The position numbers were made by a program, and so were the translations under genes. Below the pieces are notes generated by a model. That model was given only the letters and a program-made list of their open reading frames with translations. It made no database searches and was not told the origin of the DNA. This document shows, in pieces, positions 16,715 to 24,706 of a stretch of DNA of 64,000 nucleotides. Location: NCBI RefSeq assembly GCF_036226525.1, contig NZ_CP108487.1, positions 1,674,001 through 1,738,000 of the forward strand, read 5' to 3'. How positions within the stretch are numbered: the first letter of the stretch is position 1; each line of letters starts with the position of its first letter. This DNA is from Kribbella sp. NBC_01245 (GTDB taxonomy: Bacteria > Actinomycetota > Actinomycetes > Propionibacteriales > Kribbellaceae).

Positions 16715-17122
16715 TCAGACGGGGCGTTCGAGGCAGACCAGGTCGGGGCGGTCGTCCCAGGTGGGGACGATCTTGAAGCCGAGGCGTTCGTACAGCTTGA
16801 TCGCGCTGGTGCGCCACGACCAGACAGATAGGCGTACGACGGAAGCGCCCAATCGGCTCGCTTCGGTGATGCCGCATTCGACCAGTTCTGACGCGAGGCC
16901 GACGCCGCGCGCGACGGGGAATACCCAAAGGCGCTTCAGCTCGCTGTGGTGGTGCTCGGGCGGTGTCACTACGAGACAACCGACGGGCGTGCCGTCCTTC
17001 CAGGCGAGCAAGACGGTGCCGTCACCGAAGACGGCGTGCGGGTCGTCAACCTCGGCGCGGTAATTCTCGGGCAGCTCCGACACGTCGGCGACCGCGAGGC
17101 CCTTCTCTGCCTCGGTGCGCAA
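16715..17122 (-). CDS. GNAT-family N-acetyltransferase
   Basis: A 135-aa GNAT fold. Acceptor-side strands (VLLAWKDGTPVGCLVV) are followed by LKRLWVFPVARGVGLASELVE (the acetyl-CoA R/Q-x-x-G-x-G/A loop) and the C-terminal YERLGFKIVP. The start is uncertain. TTG 17122 is the first conventional start, but in-frame sequence upstream (ITVWAGEDLTSLLAAYHL) looks like the expected first strand and helix, so translation may begin near 17175 at a non-standard codon, overlapping the fxsA stop. It is the last gene of the lnt-ppm1-fxsA operon. Substrate unknown. Confidence 0.8.
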   Translation of the reverse strand: MRTEAEKGLAVADVSELPENYRAEVDDPHAVFGDGTVLLAWKDGTPVGCLVVTPPEHHHSELKRLWVFPVARGVGLASELVECGITEASRLGASVVRLSVWSWRTSAIKLYERLGFKIVPTWDDRPDLVCLERPV

Positions 17123-17172
17123 GTGGTAGGCGGCCAGGAGTGACGTAAGGTCCTCCCCCGCCCAGACGGTGA

Positions 17173-17862
17173 TCAGCGCTCGTCCGGATCGACGACCTCA
17201 CCCTGGACCACATCACCGCGTCCAGGCTGATCCGGTCGGCCACCACGACCACCACGACCACCCGGAGCCTTGGGGCCGCGCGGGTCATCCGCCGGGCGGG
17301 TTGGGCCGCCTGGTCCGGTCGCCCCCGGGAAGCCGGGGAATCCGCCGGGGCCGAACGGTCCCTTGAATCCGGTCGGCCTATCGGTTCCCGCGGATCCGCC
17401 GGGGCCCGAGGCCGGACCTGAGGATGCCGGACCTGATGCCGGACCGCCGGCCGGATTGCCCGGCATGAACCCGGTCAACGGGCCGCCCGAGGCCGAGGCC
17501 ATCAGGCGTTTGGTGACGAGGCCGGAGAGCAGCCGACGCGCGATCGGACGGGTGAACGGCAGGATGAAGAAGAAGCCGAAGATGTCCGTCACGAAACCCG
17601 GTGTCAGCAGCAGCGTGCCGCCGATCAGGACCAACGCCGCATCGGCCAGTTCCTTCCCTGGCATCAGGGCGGTCTGCATCGAGGTGCGCAACGCGTTCCA
17701 GGCGCGTCTGCCCTCGCGTTTCACCAGCCAGGCGCCCAGCGCGCTCTCGAAGATCAGCAGCGCCACCGTCGGCCAGGCACCGATCACCTGTCCGACCTGG
17801 ATGATGACGAAGATCTCCACCACCGGCACGACCAGTAGTGCGAGCGCGATGAGCCATCCCAT
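17173..17862 (-). CDS. fxsA: FxsA-family membrane protein with long Gly/Pro tail
   Basis: A 229-aa protein. Residues 1-125 are the FxsA domain: GWLIALALLVVPVVEIFVII at the start, ESALGAWLVKREG, and a second hydrophobic hairpin GGTLLLTPGFVTDIFGFFFI. The remaining roughly 100 residues are a Gly/Pro-rich, disordered tail ending in acidic DPDER, much longer than in Escherichia FxsA. FxsA is named for suppression of F-exclusion of phage T7, and its normal function is unclear. It sits 7 nt after ppm1, an association also seen near mycobacterial ppm1/rbpA. Confidence 0.88.
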   Translation of the reverse strand: MGWLIALALLVVPVVEIFVIIQVGQVIGAWPTVALLIFESALGAWLVKREGRRAWNALRTSMQTALMPGKELADAALVLIGGTLLLTPGFVTDIFGFFFILPFTRPIARRLLSGLVTKRLMASASGGPLTGFMPGNPAGGPASGPASSGPASGPGGSAGTDRPTGFKGPFGPGGFPGFPGATGPGGPTRPADDPRGPKAPGGRGGRGGRPDQPGRGDVVQGEVVDPDER

Positions 17863-17869
17863 GGCGGTG

Positions 17870-18679
17870 TCAGCTCCCCTGTTTGGCGGTTTGACGATCC
17901 TCGGCCTTGCGACCGGTGAGCTTGCGGAAGCCGTTGCGGACCTGGTTGCCGCGATACGCGAGACCCCAGCGCCCGACCAGCAGCATGGCCTCGACCACGA
18001 TCCGCTGCGACATCTTGGACTGCCCGAGCTCGCGCTCCACGAATGTGATCGGCACCTCGACCACCCGGAAGCCGGCCTTCAGCGCACGCCAGGCGAGATC
18101 CACCTGGAAGCAGTAGCCCGCCGAGGCGACCTCGTCCAACCCGATCCCCTCCAGCGTCTGCCGCCGGAACGCGCGGAACCCGCCGGTCGCGTCCTGCAGC
18201 GGCACGCCCAGCGCGATGCGGGTGTAGATGTTGCCGCCGCGGCTGAGGATCTCCCGCGACTTCGGCCAGTTCTGGACCGAGCCACCCTTCACATACCGCG
18301 AGCCGAGAACCAGGTCGGCGTCCCGCAACCCCTCCAGCAGCCGGTGCAACTGCTCGGGCTGATGCGAACCGTCCGCGTCATGCTCCACCAGTACGTCGTA
18401 CCCCTGGTCGAGGCCCCACTTGAAGCTCGCGATGTACGCCGCGCCGAGGCCTTCCTTGCCGAGGCGGTGCAGCACGTGCACGTGGTCGTCGTTCGCGGCG
18501 AGTTTGTCGGCCAGGTCGCCGGTGCCGTCCGGGGAGTTGTCGTCCGCGATCAGGACGTGCACCTCCGGCAGGGCGGCGCGCAGCCGGCCGACGATCGGCT
18601 CGACGTTCTCGGCCTCGTTGTACGTCGGGATGATGACGAGGATCCGGCCGAGATCGGCGAATCCCCCTGTGGTGGTCAC
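17870..18679 (-). CDS. ppm1: Polyprenol monophosphomannose synthase
   Basis: A 269-aa GT2 glycosyltransferase similar to domain 2 of mycobacterial Ppm1. It has [27 protein letters not shown], the metal-binding DAD in [22 protein letters not shown], and [12 protein letters not shown]. It transfers mannose from GDP-mannose to polyprenyl phosphate, making the donor for lipoglycan and protein mannosylation at the membrane. In mycobacteria it can be fused to an Lnt domain; here the two are separate genes 30 nt apart. The C-terminus is basic and lacks membrane helices. Confidence 0.93.
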   Translation of the reverse strand: MTTTGGFADLGRILVIIPTYNEAENVEPIVGRLRAALPEVHVLIADDNSPDGTGDLADKLAANDDHVHVLHRLGKEGLGAAYIASFKWGLDQGYDVLVEHDADGSHQPEQLHRLLEGLRDADLVLGSRYVKGGSVQNWPKSREILSRGGNIYTRIALGVPLQDATGGFRAFRRQTLEGIGLDEVASAGYCFQVDLAWRALKAGFRVVEVPITFVERELGQSKMSQRIVVEAMLLVGRWGLAYRGNQVRNGFRKLTGRKAEDRQTAKQGS

Positions 18680-18709
18680 GACTACCGCTCTCCTACCTAT
18701 CCGGCCTGC

Positions 18710-20281
18710 TCAGACGGTCACTTCTTCAGGGCTGGGCTTGGCGGCCGGCGGTGATGCCGGACGCTGCCGGCGCCGTGCGACGAGCGCGAGCACTGCACCC
18801 ATCATCCCCAGGCCGGTCAAGACCCACTGCGGCCAGCCGCCGAGTGTGGTGGCCAGCGTATTGCTGTCGCGCACCGGAACCGAGGCGACATACACATCCG
18901 CAACGCCCTGTTTCGACTTGTGCTCGACCGAACCGTCGGGCCGGATGACCCCGGAGATGCCGTTCGTCGACGCGACCAGCACGGTCCGCCCGGTCTCGAT
19001 GGCCCGCATCCGGGTGATCGCGAACTGCTGATCCGGCTGCCCCGTGCCGCCGTACGTCGCGTTGTTGGTCTGCACCACCAGGATCTGCGCACCGCCCTTG
19101 ATCACGTCGGCCACGACCCCGTCGTACGCGATCTCAAAGCAGATCACGTCGCCGTACGTCACGCCGTTGATCGGCACGATGCCCGGCGTCGTACCCGCCG
19201 CGGTCTGCCGGCCGACCATCTCGAGGCGCTTGATGTACGGCAGGAGTTGCTCGCGGAACGGGATGTACTCACCGAAGGGAACGGGATGCCGCTTGGCGTA
19301 GATCTGGCCGGGACCCGTCGCCGGATCCCAGACCACGCCCGTCGTCTGACGCTCATTCGGCCCGGGACCTTCGAGCACGGCACCCACGAGGATCGGCACG
19401 CCGACAGCGCGCACCGCCTCCTCGATCACGGTCCGGGTCTGCTGGTCCTTGAAGGGGTCGATATCGGTCGAGTTCTCCGGCCAGATCACCACGTTGGGCT
19501 TCGCGGTCTTGCCGGACATGACGTCCTGCTGGAGCTGCAACGTCGCGGCCAGGTGGTTGCGCGTGACCGTGCGCGCCTCGCCCATCGGCTCGAGGCCCTC
19601 ACCCGGCACGTTGCCCTGCACCATCGCGGCCGTGACGGTCTTGCCGTTCCCGTCCATCGACAGCGGGAGCGCGCCACTGAGCCCGACAACGGCCACGATC
19701 GCGACCAGCGCGGCACCCCGGCCGACCCGGCTGACGCCCTGCCTGGACCAGATCAGCGCATAAACCAGCACCCCGAGGAACGCGATGACAAAGCTCAACC
19801 CCGGAATCCCGACGTACGCCGCGAGTCGTCCCGGCCAAGCGTCCGCGAAGGCCCAGGCCAGCCGGCCCCAGGGGAACCCGCCGAACGGCACCGAGGCGGT
19901 CGCGTACTCCGTGGCAACCCACATCGCGGGGACCCAGAGCATCCAGAGCCTGAGGCGCAGCGCCTGGCTCGCGAAGGCGCCGAAAACGCCGTAGAACAGG
20001 CCTTCCAAAATGGAGAGCGCGATTGCCGCGTCACCACCGATGATGCTCAGCCAGGGCACGAGGACGGCGTAATAGGCGATACCGAAGCCCGCGCCGATGA
20101 GGATGCCGCCCTTGATCGATACCCCGCGCAGGGCGATCAACAACAGTGGCAGTGCCACCAGGGAGAGCCAGGGCAGGTTGTACGGCTCGAAAGCCAGTCC
20201 GAGCACAGCACCGCCCGCCACCGCCACGAACAACCGCGGCAGCACGCGCACTCGCCCAGCCTGTTCGGCCTGCTTCACCAC
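18710..20281 (-). CDS. lnt: Apolipoprotein N-acyltransferase
   Basis: A 523-aa integral membrane enzyme. About seven hydrophobic segments (residues 12-205) precede a nitrilase-like extracytoplasmic domain with the catalytic Glu in VIWPENSTD, Lys in AKRHPVPFGEYIP and Cys in DVICFEIAYDG. A last membrane helix and a basic tail follow. Lnt adds the third acyl chain to the N-terminal Cys of lipoproteins, several of which are encoded in this window (2616, 32679). It is the first gene of an lnt-ppm1-fxsA-GNAT operon. Confidence 0.95.
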   Translation of the reverse strand: MVKQAEQAGRVRVLPRLFVAVAGGAVLGLAFEPYNLPWLSLVALPLLLIALRGVSIKGGILIGAGFGIAYYAVLVPWLSIIGGDAAIALSILEGLFYGVFGAFASQALRLRLWMLWVPAMWVATEYATASVPFGGFPWGRLAWAFADAWPGRLAAYVGIPGLSFVIAFLGVLVYALIWSRQGVSRVGRGAALVAIVAVVGLSGALPLSMDGNGKTVTAAMVQGNVPGEGLEPMGEARTVTRNHLAATLQLQQDVMSGKTAKPNVVIWPENSTDIDPFKDQQTRTVIEEAVRAVGVPILVGAVLEGPGPNERQTTGVVWDPATGPGQIYAKRHPVPFGEYIPFREQLLPYIKRLEMVGRQTAAGTTPGIVPINGVTYGDVICFEIAYDGVVADVIKGGAQILVVQTNNATYGGTGQPDQQFAITRMRAIETGRTVLVASTNGISGVIRPDGSVEHKSKQGVADVYVASVPVRDSNTLATTLGGWPQWVLTGLGMMGAVLALVARRRQRPASPPAAKPSPEEVTV

Positions 20282-20476
20282 AAGACCCCCTCAAGGTCAT
20301 CCCCGGTACGCCACCGGTCGCACGACGGTACAACGGACCACCCCCAAGAAAGTATCCAAAGCGTGGTAGCCACAAGACTTATAGACGAAAGAAGGGGGTG
20401 CATCCGCCAAGCGGCGCACGTCGGTCGCCGGTCGCCGCTCGACACCGCCGCCTATGTCGACGTCGAGCGGGTTGTC

Positions 20477-20626
20477 GGTTGCACCCGGCCCCCTGAGTCT
20501 TGCGAATTGTCAGGCCGGCCCGGGCCGCGTCAAGGGCTTCATCACCTGACGGTGACGCTAACGCGCCCTTGACCCGTCCCGAACCGGCCAAGTGCGGCTG
20601 GCTATCAGGAGGCCGGGTGAGGTCTG
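20477..20626 (-). repeat. 150-bp dispersed repeat, left copy (inverted relative to 22793-22943)
   Basis: The reverse complement of this segment matches 22793-22943 at about 88% by eye, with one indel. Each copy contains an internal stem GTCAAGGGC / GCCCTTGAC, and ends with GACAATTCGCAAG then GGGTGCAACC. The two copies face each other across the IS30 element. The 670-nt gene-free stretch 20282-20951 holds this repeat, the hairpin at 20790-20824 and the left end of the IS; nothing else was recognised in it. Confidence 0.75.
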
Positions 20627-20789
20627 ACCGGGTCTGGTGGCGCCGCACGCTGCCGCGCCCGATCACCGCGGATGTGGACGCGTAGGTCTCCTGCCGCGAG
20701 TGGTCGCGTCTGACTAACAAAGACGACCACCAGCCCCAAACCCGACGACTCGACCCACCTCGACGGCCGCGCGCGCAGCTTCCCGAGCA

Positions 20790-20824
20790 GACTGGACGTT
20801 TTTCGGCCCGGAAAACGTCCAGTC
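20790..20824. repeat. 13-bp perfect hairpin (GACTGGACGTTTT stem)
   Basis: GACTGGACGTTTT (20790-20802) and AAAACGTCCAGTC (20812-20824) are exact complements around TCGGCCCGG. The stem extends four more bases with one mismatch. It lies outside the IS30 end and is not next to a stop codon, so a terminator role is not obvious. Confidence 0.6.
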
Positions 20825-20876
20825 CGCTCAGGAAGCGCGCGATTTCGGGCCAAGCGGGCTGCCCGGGCAGTGGCTG

Positions 20877-20936
20877 GCCATGCCGGAGGTGGGTTACCAC
20901 CTCGGAATGGCGGGTTCACGTGGTTGTTGCAACACC
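20877..20936 (+). repeat. IS30 left terminal inverted repeat
   Basis: It matches the reverse complement of 22492-22551 over about 60 bp with scattered differences. It contains a nested palindrome, GAGGTGG-GTTA-CCACCTC. Confidence 0.7.
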
Positions 20937-20951
20937 TCGATTTGAGGAGTT

Positions 20952-22481
20952 GTGATGGTTATGTCGTTTGTGGAGGACAACGAGCGTCACGGTGCTGCCT
21001 TGTTGCGGCTGGTGGATTCGGGGGTCGGGGTAGCGGCTGCGTGTGAGTCGTTGGGGATCGGGCGTGGTCGTGGCTATGAGATCTTGCGGGCTCGTGGCCG
21101 TGGTTCGCGTCCGCGCACGGTGATCACTGATGCGTTGCGGGAGCAGGTCATCGCGGTGTTCAAGGAATCGGGGAACATCACTGGCGCGGGTTCGGCCTGC
21201 GGGTTGAGGCATGACACTGCCCGGCGGATCCTTGTCGTGGCCGGGCTGGTTCCCGCGGTGCGGGCCGTGAAACGCAAGACCCAGGCCAGGGTCCGCCTCG
21301 AGGAGTTGCTGGAGGCGGGCTGGTCCATCACGCGCGCAGCCAAGGAGGTGGGCGTGCATCCGGGTACTGCGCGGGACTGGCATCACGGGGTCCGCAGGGT
21401 GGGCAACACGCGGGTCTATCCCGATGGGCGGGTCGTGGACTACGGCACCACAACCCGATACTCCACTTCCATGACCCCATCAGCTGACGCGGTGATCAGC
21501 GACCGTTACCTGTGCCTGGACCAGCGGCTGGCGATCGCCGATGGGCGGGTCAACAAACTCACCTTGACCGCGATCGCGGCCGGCATCGGCAAGGACAAGT
21601 CCACAGTCTCTCGTGAGATCCGCGCCCACAGTGTTGAAGGAACCTACCTGCCCCACCAAGCCCACCGCGACGCTGCGGCCGCCAGGGCCCGGCCCAAGAC
21701 CTCAAAGCTGGTCACCGATCCCGCGTTGCGTGAGCAGGTCGAGCTGGGTCTGGAGCGGAAGTTGTCGCCGGAGCAGATTTCGAACAGGCTCGTCAAGGAC
21801 TTCCCCGACGACGAGAGCATGCGCGTGAGCCACGAGACGATCTACAAGGCGCTCTACTTCCAGGCCCGCGGCGGCCTCAAACGCGAAGTCCAGACCGCGC
21901 TGCGCACCGGACGGACCCGCCGCAAACCACAACGCCAGCCCGGCCAGCGCCAGCACCGGTTCGTCGAGGAGATGATCATGATCTCCGAGCGGCCCGCCGA
22001 GGCCGACGATCGCGCGGTTCCCGGCCACTGGGAAGGCGACCTGATCATGGGCGAGAACAACCGGTCCGCGATCGCCACCCTGGTCGAACGCACCACCCGC
22101 TACACGATGCTGGTCCACCTGCCCGGCGGCCACGACGCCGAACAGGTCCGCGACGGTCTCATCGCGACGATGAAAACCCTGCCCGGCCATCTGCGCGGCT
22201 CGCTGACCTGGGACCAGGGCTGCGAAATGGCCAAACACAAACAGTTCTCCATCGCCACCGACATGGCCGTCTACTTCTGCGACCCGCACTCCCCCTGGCA
22301 GCGCGGCACCAACGAAAACACCAACGGACTACTGCGCCAGTACTTCCCCAAGGGCACCGACCTGAGCATCCACGGACCCGAAGACCTCGAACACGTCGCC
22401 CAAGAACTCAACGGGCGACCACGCAAAACGCTCGACTGGGACACCCCAGCCGAACGCCTACGTGATCTACTCACCACCTAG
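20952..22481 (+). CDS. IS30-family transposase
   Basis: A 509-aa transposase. The N-terminal third has helix-turn-helix segments (VAAACESLGIGRGRGYEIL; ITRAAKEVGVHPGTARDW), and a second unit LTAIAAGIGKDKSTVSREI is typical of IS30. The catalytic domain has D363 (GHWEGDLIMG), D421 (LTWDQGCEMA) and E455 (GTNENTNGLLRQYFPKGT), giving the DD(33)E spacing of IS30. GTG 20952 or ATG 20955 can start translation, and TGAGGAG lies just upstream. The gene is full length with no frameshift, so it is probably functional. Confidence 0.95.
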   Translation: MMVMSFVEDNERHGAALLRLVDSGVGVAAACESLGIGRGRGYEILRARGRGSRPRTVITDALREQVIAVFKESGNITGAGSACGLRHDTARRILVVAGLVPAVRAVKRKTQARVRLEELLEAGWSITRAAKEVGVHPGTARDWHHGVRRVGNTRVYPDGRVVDYGTTTRYSTSMTPSADAVISDRYLCLDQRLAIADGRVNKLTLTAIAAGIGKDKSTVSREIRAHSVEGTYLPHQAHRDAAAARARPKTSKLVTDPALREQVELGLERKLSPEQISNRLVKDFPDDESMRVSHETIYKALYFQARGGLKREVQTALRTGRTRRKPQRQPGQRQHRFVEEMIMISERPAEADDRAVPGHWEGDLIMGENNRSAIATLVERTTRYTMLVHLPGGHDAEQVRDGLIATMKTLPGHLRGSLTWDQGCEMAKHKQFSIATDMAVYFCDPHSPWQRGTNENTNGLLRQYFPKGTDLSIHGPEDLEHVAQELNGRPRKTLDWDTPAERLRDLLTT

Positions 22482-22491
22482 AAACCAACCC

Positions 22492-22551
22492 GGTGTTGCA
22501 ACGACCCCTCGAAACCGCCAATCCGAGGTGGTAACCCACTCTCGCAATGGC
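22492..22551 (-). repeat. IS30 right terminal inverted repeat
   Basis: The inverted counterpart of 20877-20936; the core GGTGTTGCAACGACC begins 10 nt after the transposase stop. It includes the palindromic element GAGGTGGTAACCCACTCTC. Confidence 0.7.
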
Positions 22552-22566
22552 TCCCTCCTCGCGAGC

Positions 22567-22771
22567 GAAGACCTAGGCGGCATGCGACGACCATGCGGCA
22601 CCCGAAGGCCCATGCACGAGGAGACCTCTGCGGATCTGCCCGGCGCTGTACTGACCATCAGCGCGAGCCCGGTCTCGAGCGGCATGCGGAGACCTCAGCG
22701 GCACCCGAAGACCTATGCACGAGGAGACTTCGGCGGCATACGAAGAACTGCGCAGCGGAGACCTCAGCGAA
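22567..22771 (+). repeat. Array of five short degenerate repeats (GGAGACCTCAGCGGCAT)
   Basis: Related 15-17-nt units start at 22567, 22620, 22688, 22723 and 22757. The best pair lies inside a longer direct repeat of about 35 bp (cores 22594-22628 and 22697-22730, 103 nt apart) that includes TGCACGAGGAGAC. The 637-nt gene-free stretch 22482-23118 contains the IS right end, this array, the 150-bp repeat and palindrome copy 2; no gene was found in it. Confidence 0.6.
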
Positions 22772-22792
22772 CGGGATGGCCTGGAACCCGGG

Positions 22793-22943
22793 CAGACCTC
22801 ACCCGTCCCCCTGATAGCCCGCTGCCTCTGGCCGGTTCGGGTCGGGTCAAGGGCGCGTATGCGTCGGCGTCAGCCGATGGAGCCCTTGACGCGGCCCGGA
22901 CCGGCCTGACAATTCGCAAGAACTCAGGGGGACGGGTGCAACC
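22793..22943 (+). repeat. 150-bp dispersed repeat, right copy
   Basis: The inverted counterpart of 20477-20626, about 88% identical by eye. It has the same internal stem GTCAAGGGC / GCCCTTGAC and the same edges (CAGACCTCACCC at one side, GGGTGCAACC at the other). A short frame runs through it in both copies, but the differences do not look protein-conserving. Confidence 0.75.
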
Positions 22944-22982
22944 AACACCACCGGCCAGAAGTCCTTACCGGGCAGGCGATTA

Positions 22983-23071
22983 GCGTTCATTCGTCCGAAT
23001 CCGCCCGCCCACGTCCGCTTCCACCCGAACCCGCCGTACAAAGGGGCGAGCGGATGCAGACGAATGAACGC
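22983..23071. repeat. Palindrome copy 2, related to 4268-4367
   Basis: The outer 13 bp GCGTTCATTCGTC (22983-22995) / GACGAATGAACGC (23059-23071) are perfect. The inner ATCCGC / GCGGAT and CCGCCC tracts extend the arms to 28 bp with four mismatches. The centre is 33 nt. Arm sequence (CGTTCATTCGTC..AATCCGCCC) and geometry match the palindrome at 4268-4367, 18.7 kb away. Confidence 0.75.
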
Positions 23072-23118
23072 AAAGGTGAGGGGTGCGCCGAACCCCAGCC
23101 GGCGGCCGAGTGCTGGGG

Positions 23119-23541
23119 TTAGAAGCCGCGGACCTTGGCGGGGGCGATGCGGAGGAGGATGGGGTATTCCTCGTGGAACTTTTCCGGGCTCATGCCCAAA
23201 CCCTCGAGGGGCTTTTCGTATTTTTCGTTGTACGCAACGCGTTCTTCGTCCGTTGGGCCGGATTCGTCGATGACCGCGGTGCCGGTGAGGACGACCACGT
23301 CGCCGCCGGTTTCGGTGGCGTTGAAGTTGAGGGATACCTGCGGCGAGCGATCGGCGTTGTGGACCTTCGCCTTCCCAGCCTGGCTGAAGACGAGAATCTC
23401 GGACCCATTCCAGTAGAACCACACCGGATTCGGCTGAGGCGTGCCCGACTTACCAACAGTCGTAAGCCAGATGACGTGTTCGTCAGTAAGACGAGTCCGA
23501 ATCCGCCCGCCGAACTCCGTATCAGTGTCGATCGTGAACAT
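23119..23541 (-). CDS. F420/FMN-dependent split-barrel oxidoreductase (PPOX class)
   Basis: A 140-aa member of the PNPOx-like split barrels. It opens with IRTRLTDEHVIWLTTVGKSG, then PQPNPVWFYWNGSEILVFSQ and KVHNADRSPQVSLNFN, the cofactor-binding region of actinobacterial F420-dependent oxidoreductases. The C-terminal half has the usual GTAVID...YNEKYEKPLE...ILLRIAPAKVRGF. It acts in the cytosol on an unknown substrate. The palindrome at 22983-23071 lies beyond its 3' end. Confidence 0.85.
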   Translation of the reverse strand: MFTIDTDTEFGGRIRTRLTDEHVIWLTTVGKSGTPQPNPVWFYWNGSEILVFSQAGKAKVHNADRSPQVSLNFNATETGGDVVVLTGTAVIDESGPTDEERVAYNEKYEKPLEGLGMSPEKFHEEYPILLRIAPAKVRGF

Positions 23542-23566
23542 GTGATTCCTCTCGTAAGCCCAACAA

Positions 23567-23974
23567 TCAAAGTCGCGGTAGTTCGATCGCCGGACACCGA
23601 TCCATCACCATGGTCAACCCCGCGGCAGTGGCACGCTCATAAGCATCCAAATCGATCACATCCAACTGGAACCACACAGCCCGCGCACCGATTCCCACAG
23701 CCTGATCCGCAATCGCCCCAGCCAGCGACGACCGCACAAATACATCGACACAATCAACCGCGAACGGAATATCCGCCAACGTCGGATACCCCGTCTCCCC
23801 ATGCACCGTCTCAGCCGACGGATGAACCGGCACGATCCGCTTCCCATGCCGCTGCAGGAACCGAGCCACCCCATAAGCCGCGCGACTCCTATTCGTCGAC
23901 AGCCCAACCACGGCCCAGGTATCGCAAGTAGTAAGGATCTCCCGAACAGCGTCTTCGTCGGTCACACCGCCCAC
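23567..23974 (-). CDS. CoA-binding domain protein (YccU-like)
   Basis: A 135-aa single Rossmann-like domain with TWAVVGLSTNRSRAAYGVAR, the CoA-binding glycine/serine region, followed by KRIVPVHP, YPTLADIP and ARAVWFQLDVID. The small stand-alone CoA-binding family is widespread and of unknown function. Translation may begin at GTG 23974 or GTG 23965. It is separated by 25 nt from the split-barrel gene downstream and lies just after the response regulator on the same strand. Confidence 0.82.
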   Translation of the reverse strand: MGGVTDEDAVREILTTCDTWAVVGLSTNRSRAAYGVARFLQRHGKRIVPVHPSAETVHGETGYPTLADIPFAVDCVDVFVRSSLAGAIADQAVGIGARAVWFQLDVIDLDAYERATAAGLTMVMDRCPAIELPRL

Positions 23975-23985
23975 CGTACTGACCG

Positions 23986-24663
23986 CTACCCAGTCCCCCG
24001 CAGATACGTCAATACAGCCGACACCCTCCGGTCCAGTCCATCAGACAGATCAAGCTTGGCGAAGATGTTCCCCACATGCTTCCGTACGGCGGCCTCGCTC
24101 ACCACCAACTCATCCGCAATCGACGAGTTGACCCGCCCCTCAGCCATCAACGCGAGAACCTCCAACTCACGCGGAGTCAACGCCGCCAACGGCCCATCGT
24201 TCTTCCGTCGCGACAACAACTGCCGCACGACCTCCGGATCAACCACCGTCCCCCCAGACGCCACGCGATCCAGCGACGCGAGGAACTCCGCAACATGCCC
24301 AACACGATCCTTCAGCAAATACCCGATCCCACCTCCCCCGGTCGACTCGAGCAATGCCGGTACATACGCGTCCGCGACATATTGCGAAAGCACAAGAATC
24401 CCAACCGCCGGATGGCTAGCCCGGATCGCCGCCGCCGCACGCAGACCTTCATCGCTATGCCCAGGCGGCATCCGAACATCGGTGATCACAACATCCGGCG
24501 GGTCCTTCCGTACGACGGCCACCAGAGTCTCGGCATCACCCACAGCATCGCGGACGTGATGCCCAGCCCGATCAAGAATGCTCGCCAGCCCCTCCCGAAG
24601 CAGTAGCGAATCCTCCGCCAGCACAATGCTCAACCCACCAACTGCCGACCCGTCCGCGTTCAT
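23986..24663 (-). CDS. NarL/FixJ-family response regulator
   Basis: A 225-aa regulator. The receiver domain (residues 12-130) starts LSIVLAEDSLLLREGLA and has the phospho-acceptor Asp in VVITDVRMPPG and a conserved Lys in GYLLKDR. A LuxR-type HTH (ALTPRELEVLALMAEG...VSEAAVRKHVGNIF) completes it. ATG 24663 is taken as the start; the frame extends upstream into the kinase gene but only as its shadow. A 36-bp tandem duplication at the kinase/regulator junction supplies this ATG. It is the partner of the DesK-type kinase immediately upstream. Confidence 0.88.
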   Translation of the reverse strand: MNADGSAVGGLSIVLAEDSLLLREGLASILDRAGHHVRDAVGDAETLVAVVRKDPPDVVITDVRMPPGHSDEGLRAAAAIRASHPAVGILVLSQYVADAYVPALLESTGGGGIGYLLKDRVGHVAEFLASLDRVASGGTVVDPEVVRQLLSRRKNDGPLAALTPRELEVLALMAEGRVNSSIADELVVSEAAVRKHVGNIFAKLDLSDGLDRRVSAVLTYLRGTG

Positions 24664-24706
24664 TCCTCCACCCGACACCCGCGAGCCGTCCGCGTTCAGT
24701 CCTCCA
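24646..24706. repeat. Tandem duplication (25-bp unit, 36-bp period) at the kinase-regulator junction
   Basis: 24646-24670 and 24682-24706 are identical except for two positions. One copy carries the kinase stop codon (TGAACGCGG), and the other turns the same place into the regulator's ATG (ATGAACGCGG). In the regulator frame this is a 12-codon repeat. Confidence 0.7.

Larger units (their letters stand above)
20877..22551 (+). mobile_element. IS30-family insertion sequence
   Basis: A 1.68-kb unit formed by an intact DD(33)E transposase gene and long imperfect terminal inverted repeats. The inner repeat core GGTYGTTGCAACACC occurs at 20922-20936 and, inverted, at 22492-22506. Similarity continues outward through GTGGGTTACCACCTCGGA to about 20877 and 22551. 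Exact ends and a target duplication could not be fixed by eye. The transposase is uninterrupted, so the element may be active. Confidence 0.8.

Noticed and set aside
20379..20900. Protein-coding frame sharing a translated motif with the 22.8-kb region
   Set aside because: The similarity comes from the 150-bp inverted DNA repeat. Differences do not favour synonymous positions, and no start or ribosome binding site fits.
22567..22771. CRISPR array
   Set aside because: Repeats are too short and degenerate, spacing ranges from 34 to 68 nt, and no cas genes are present.
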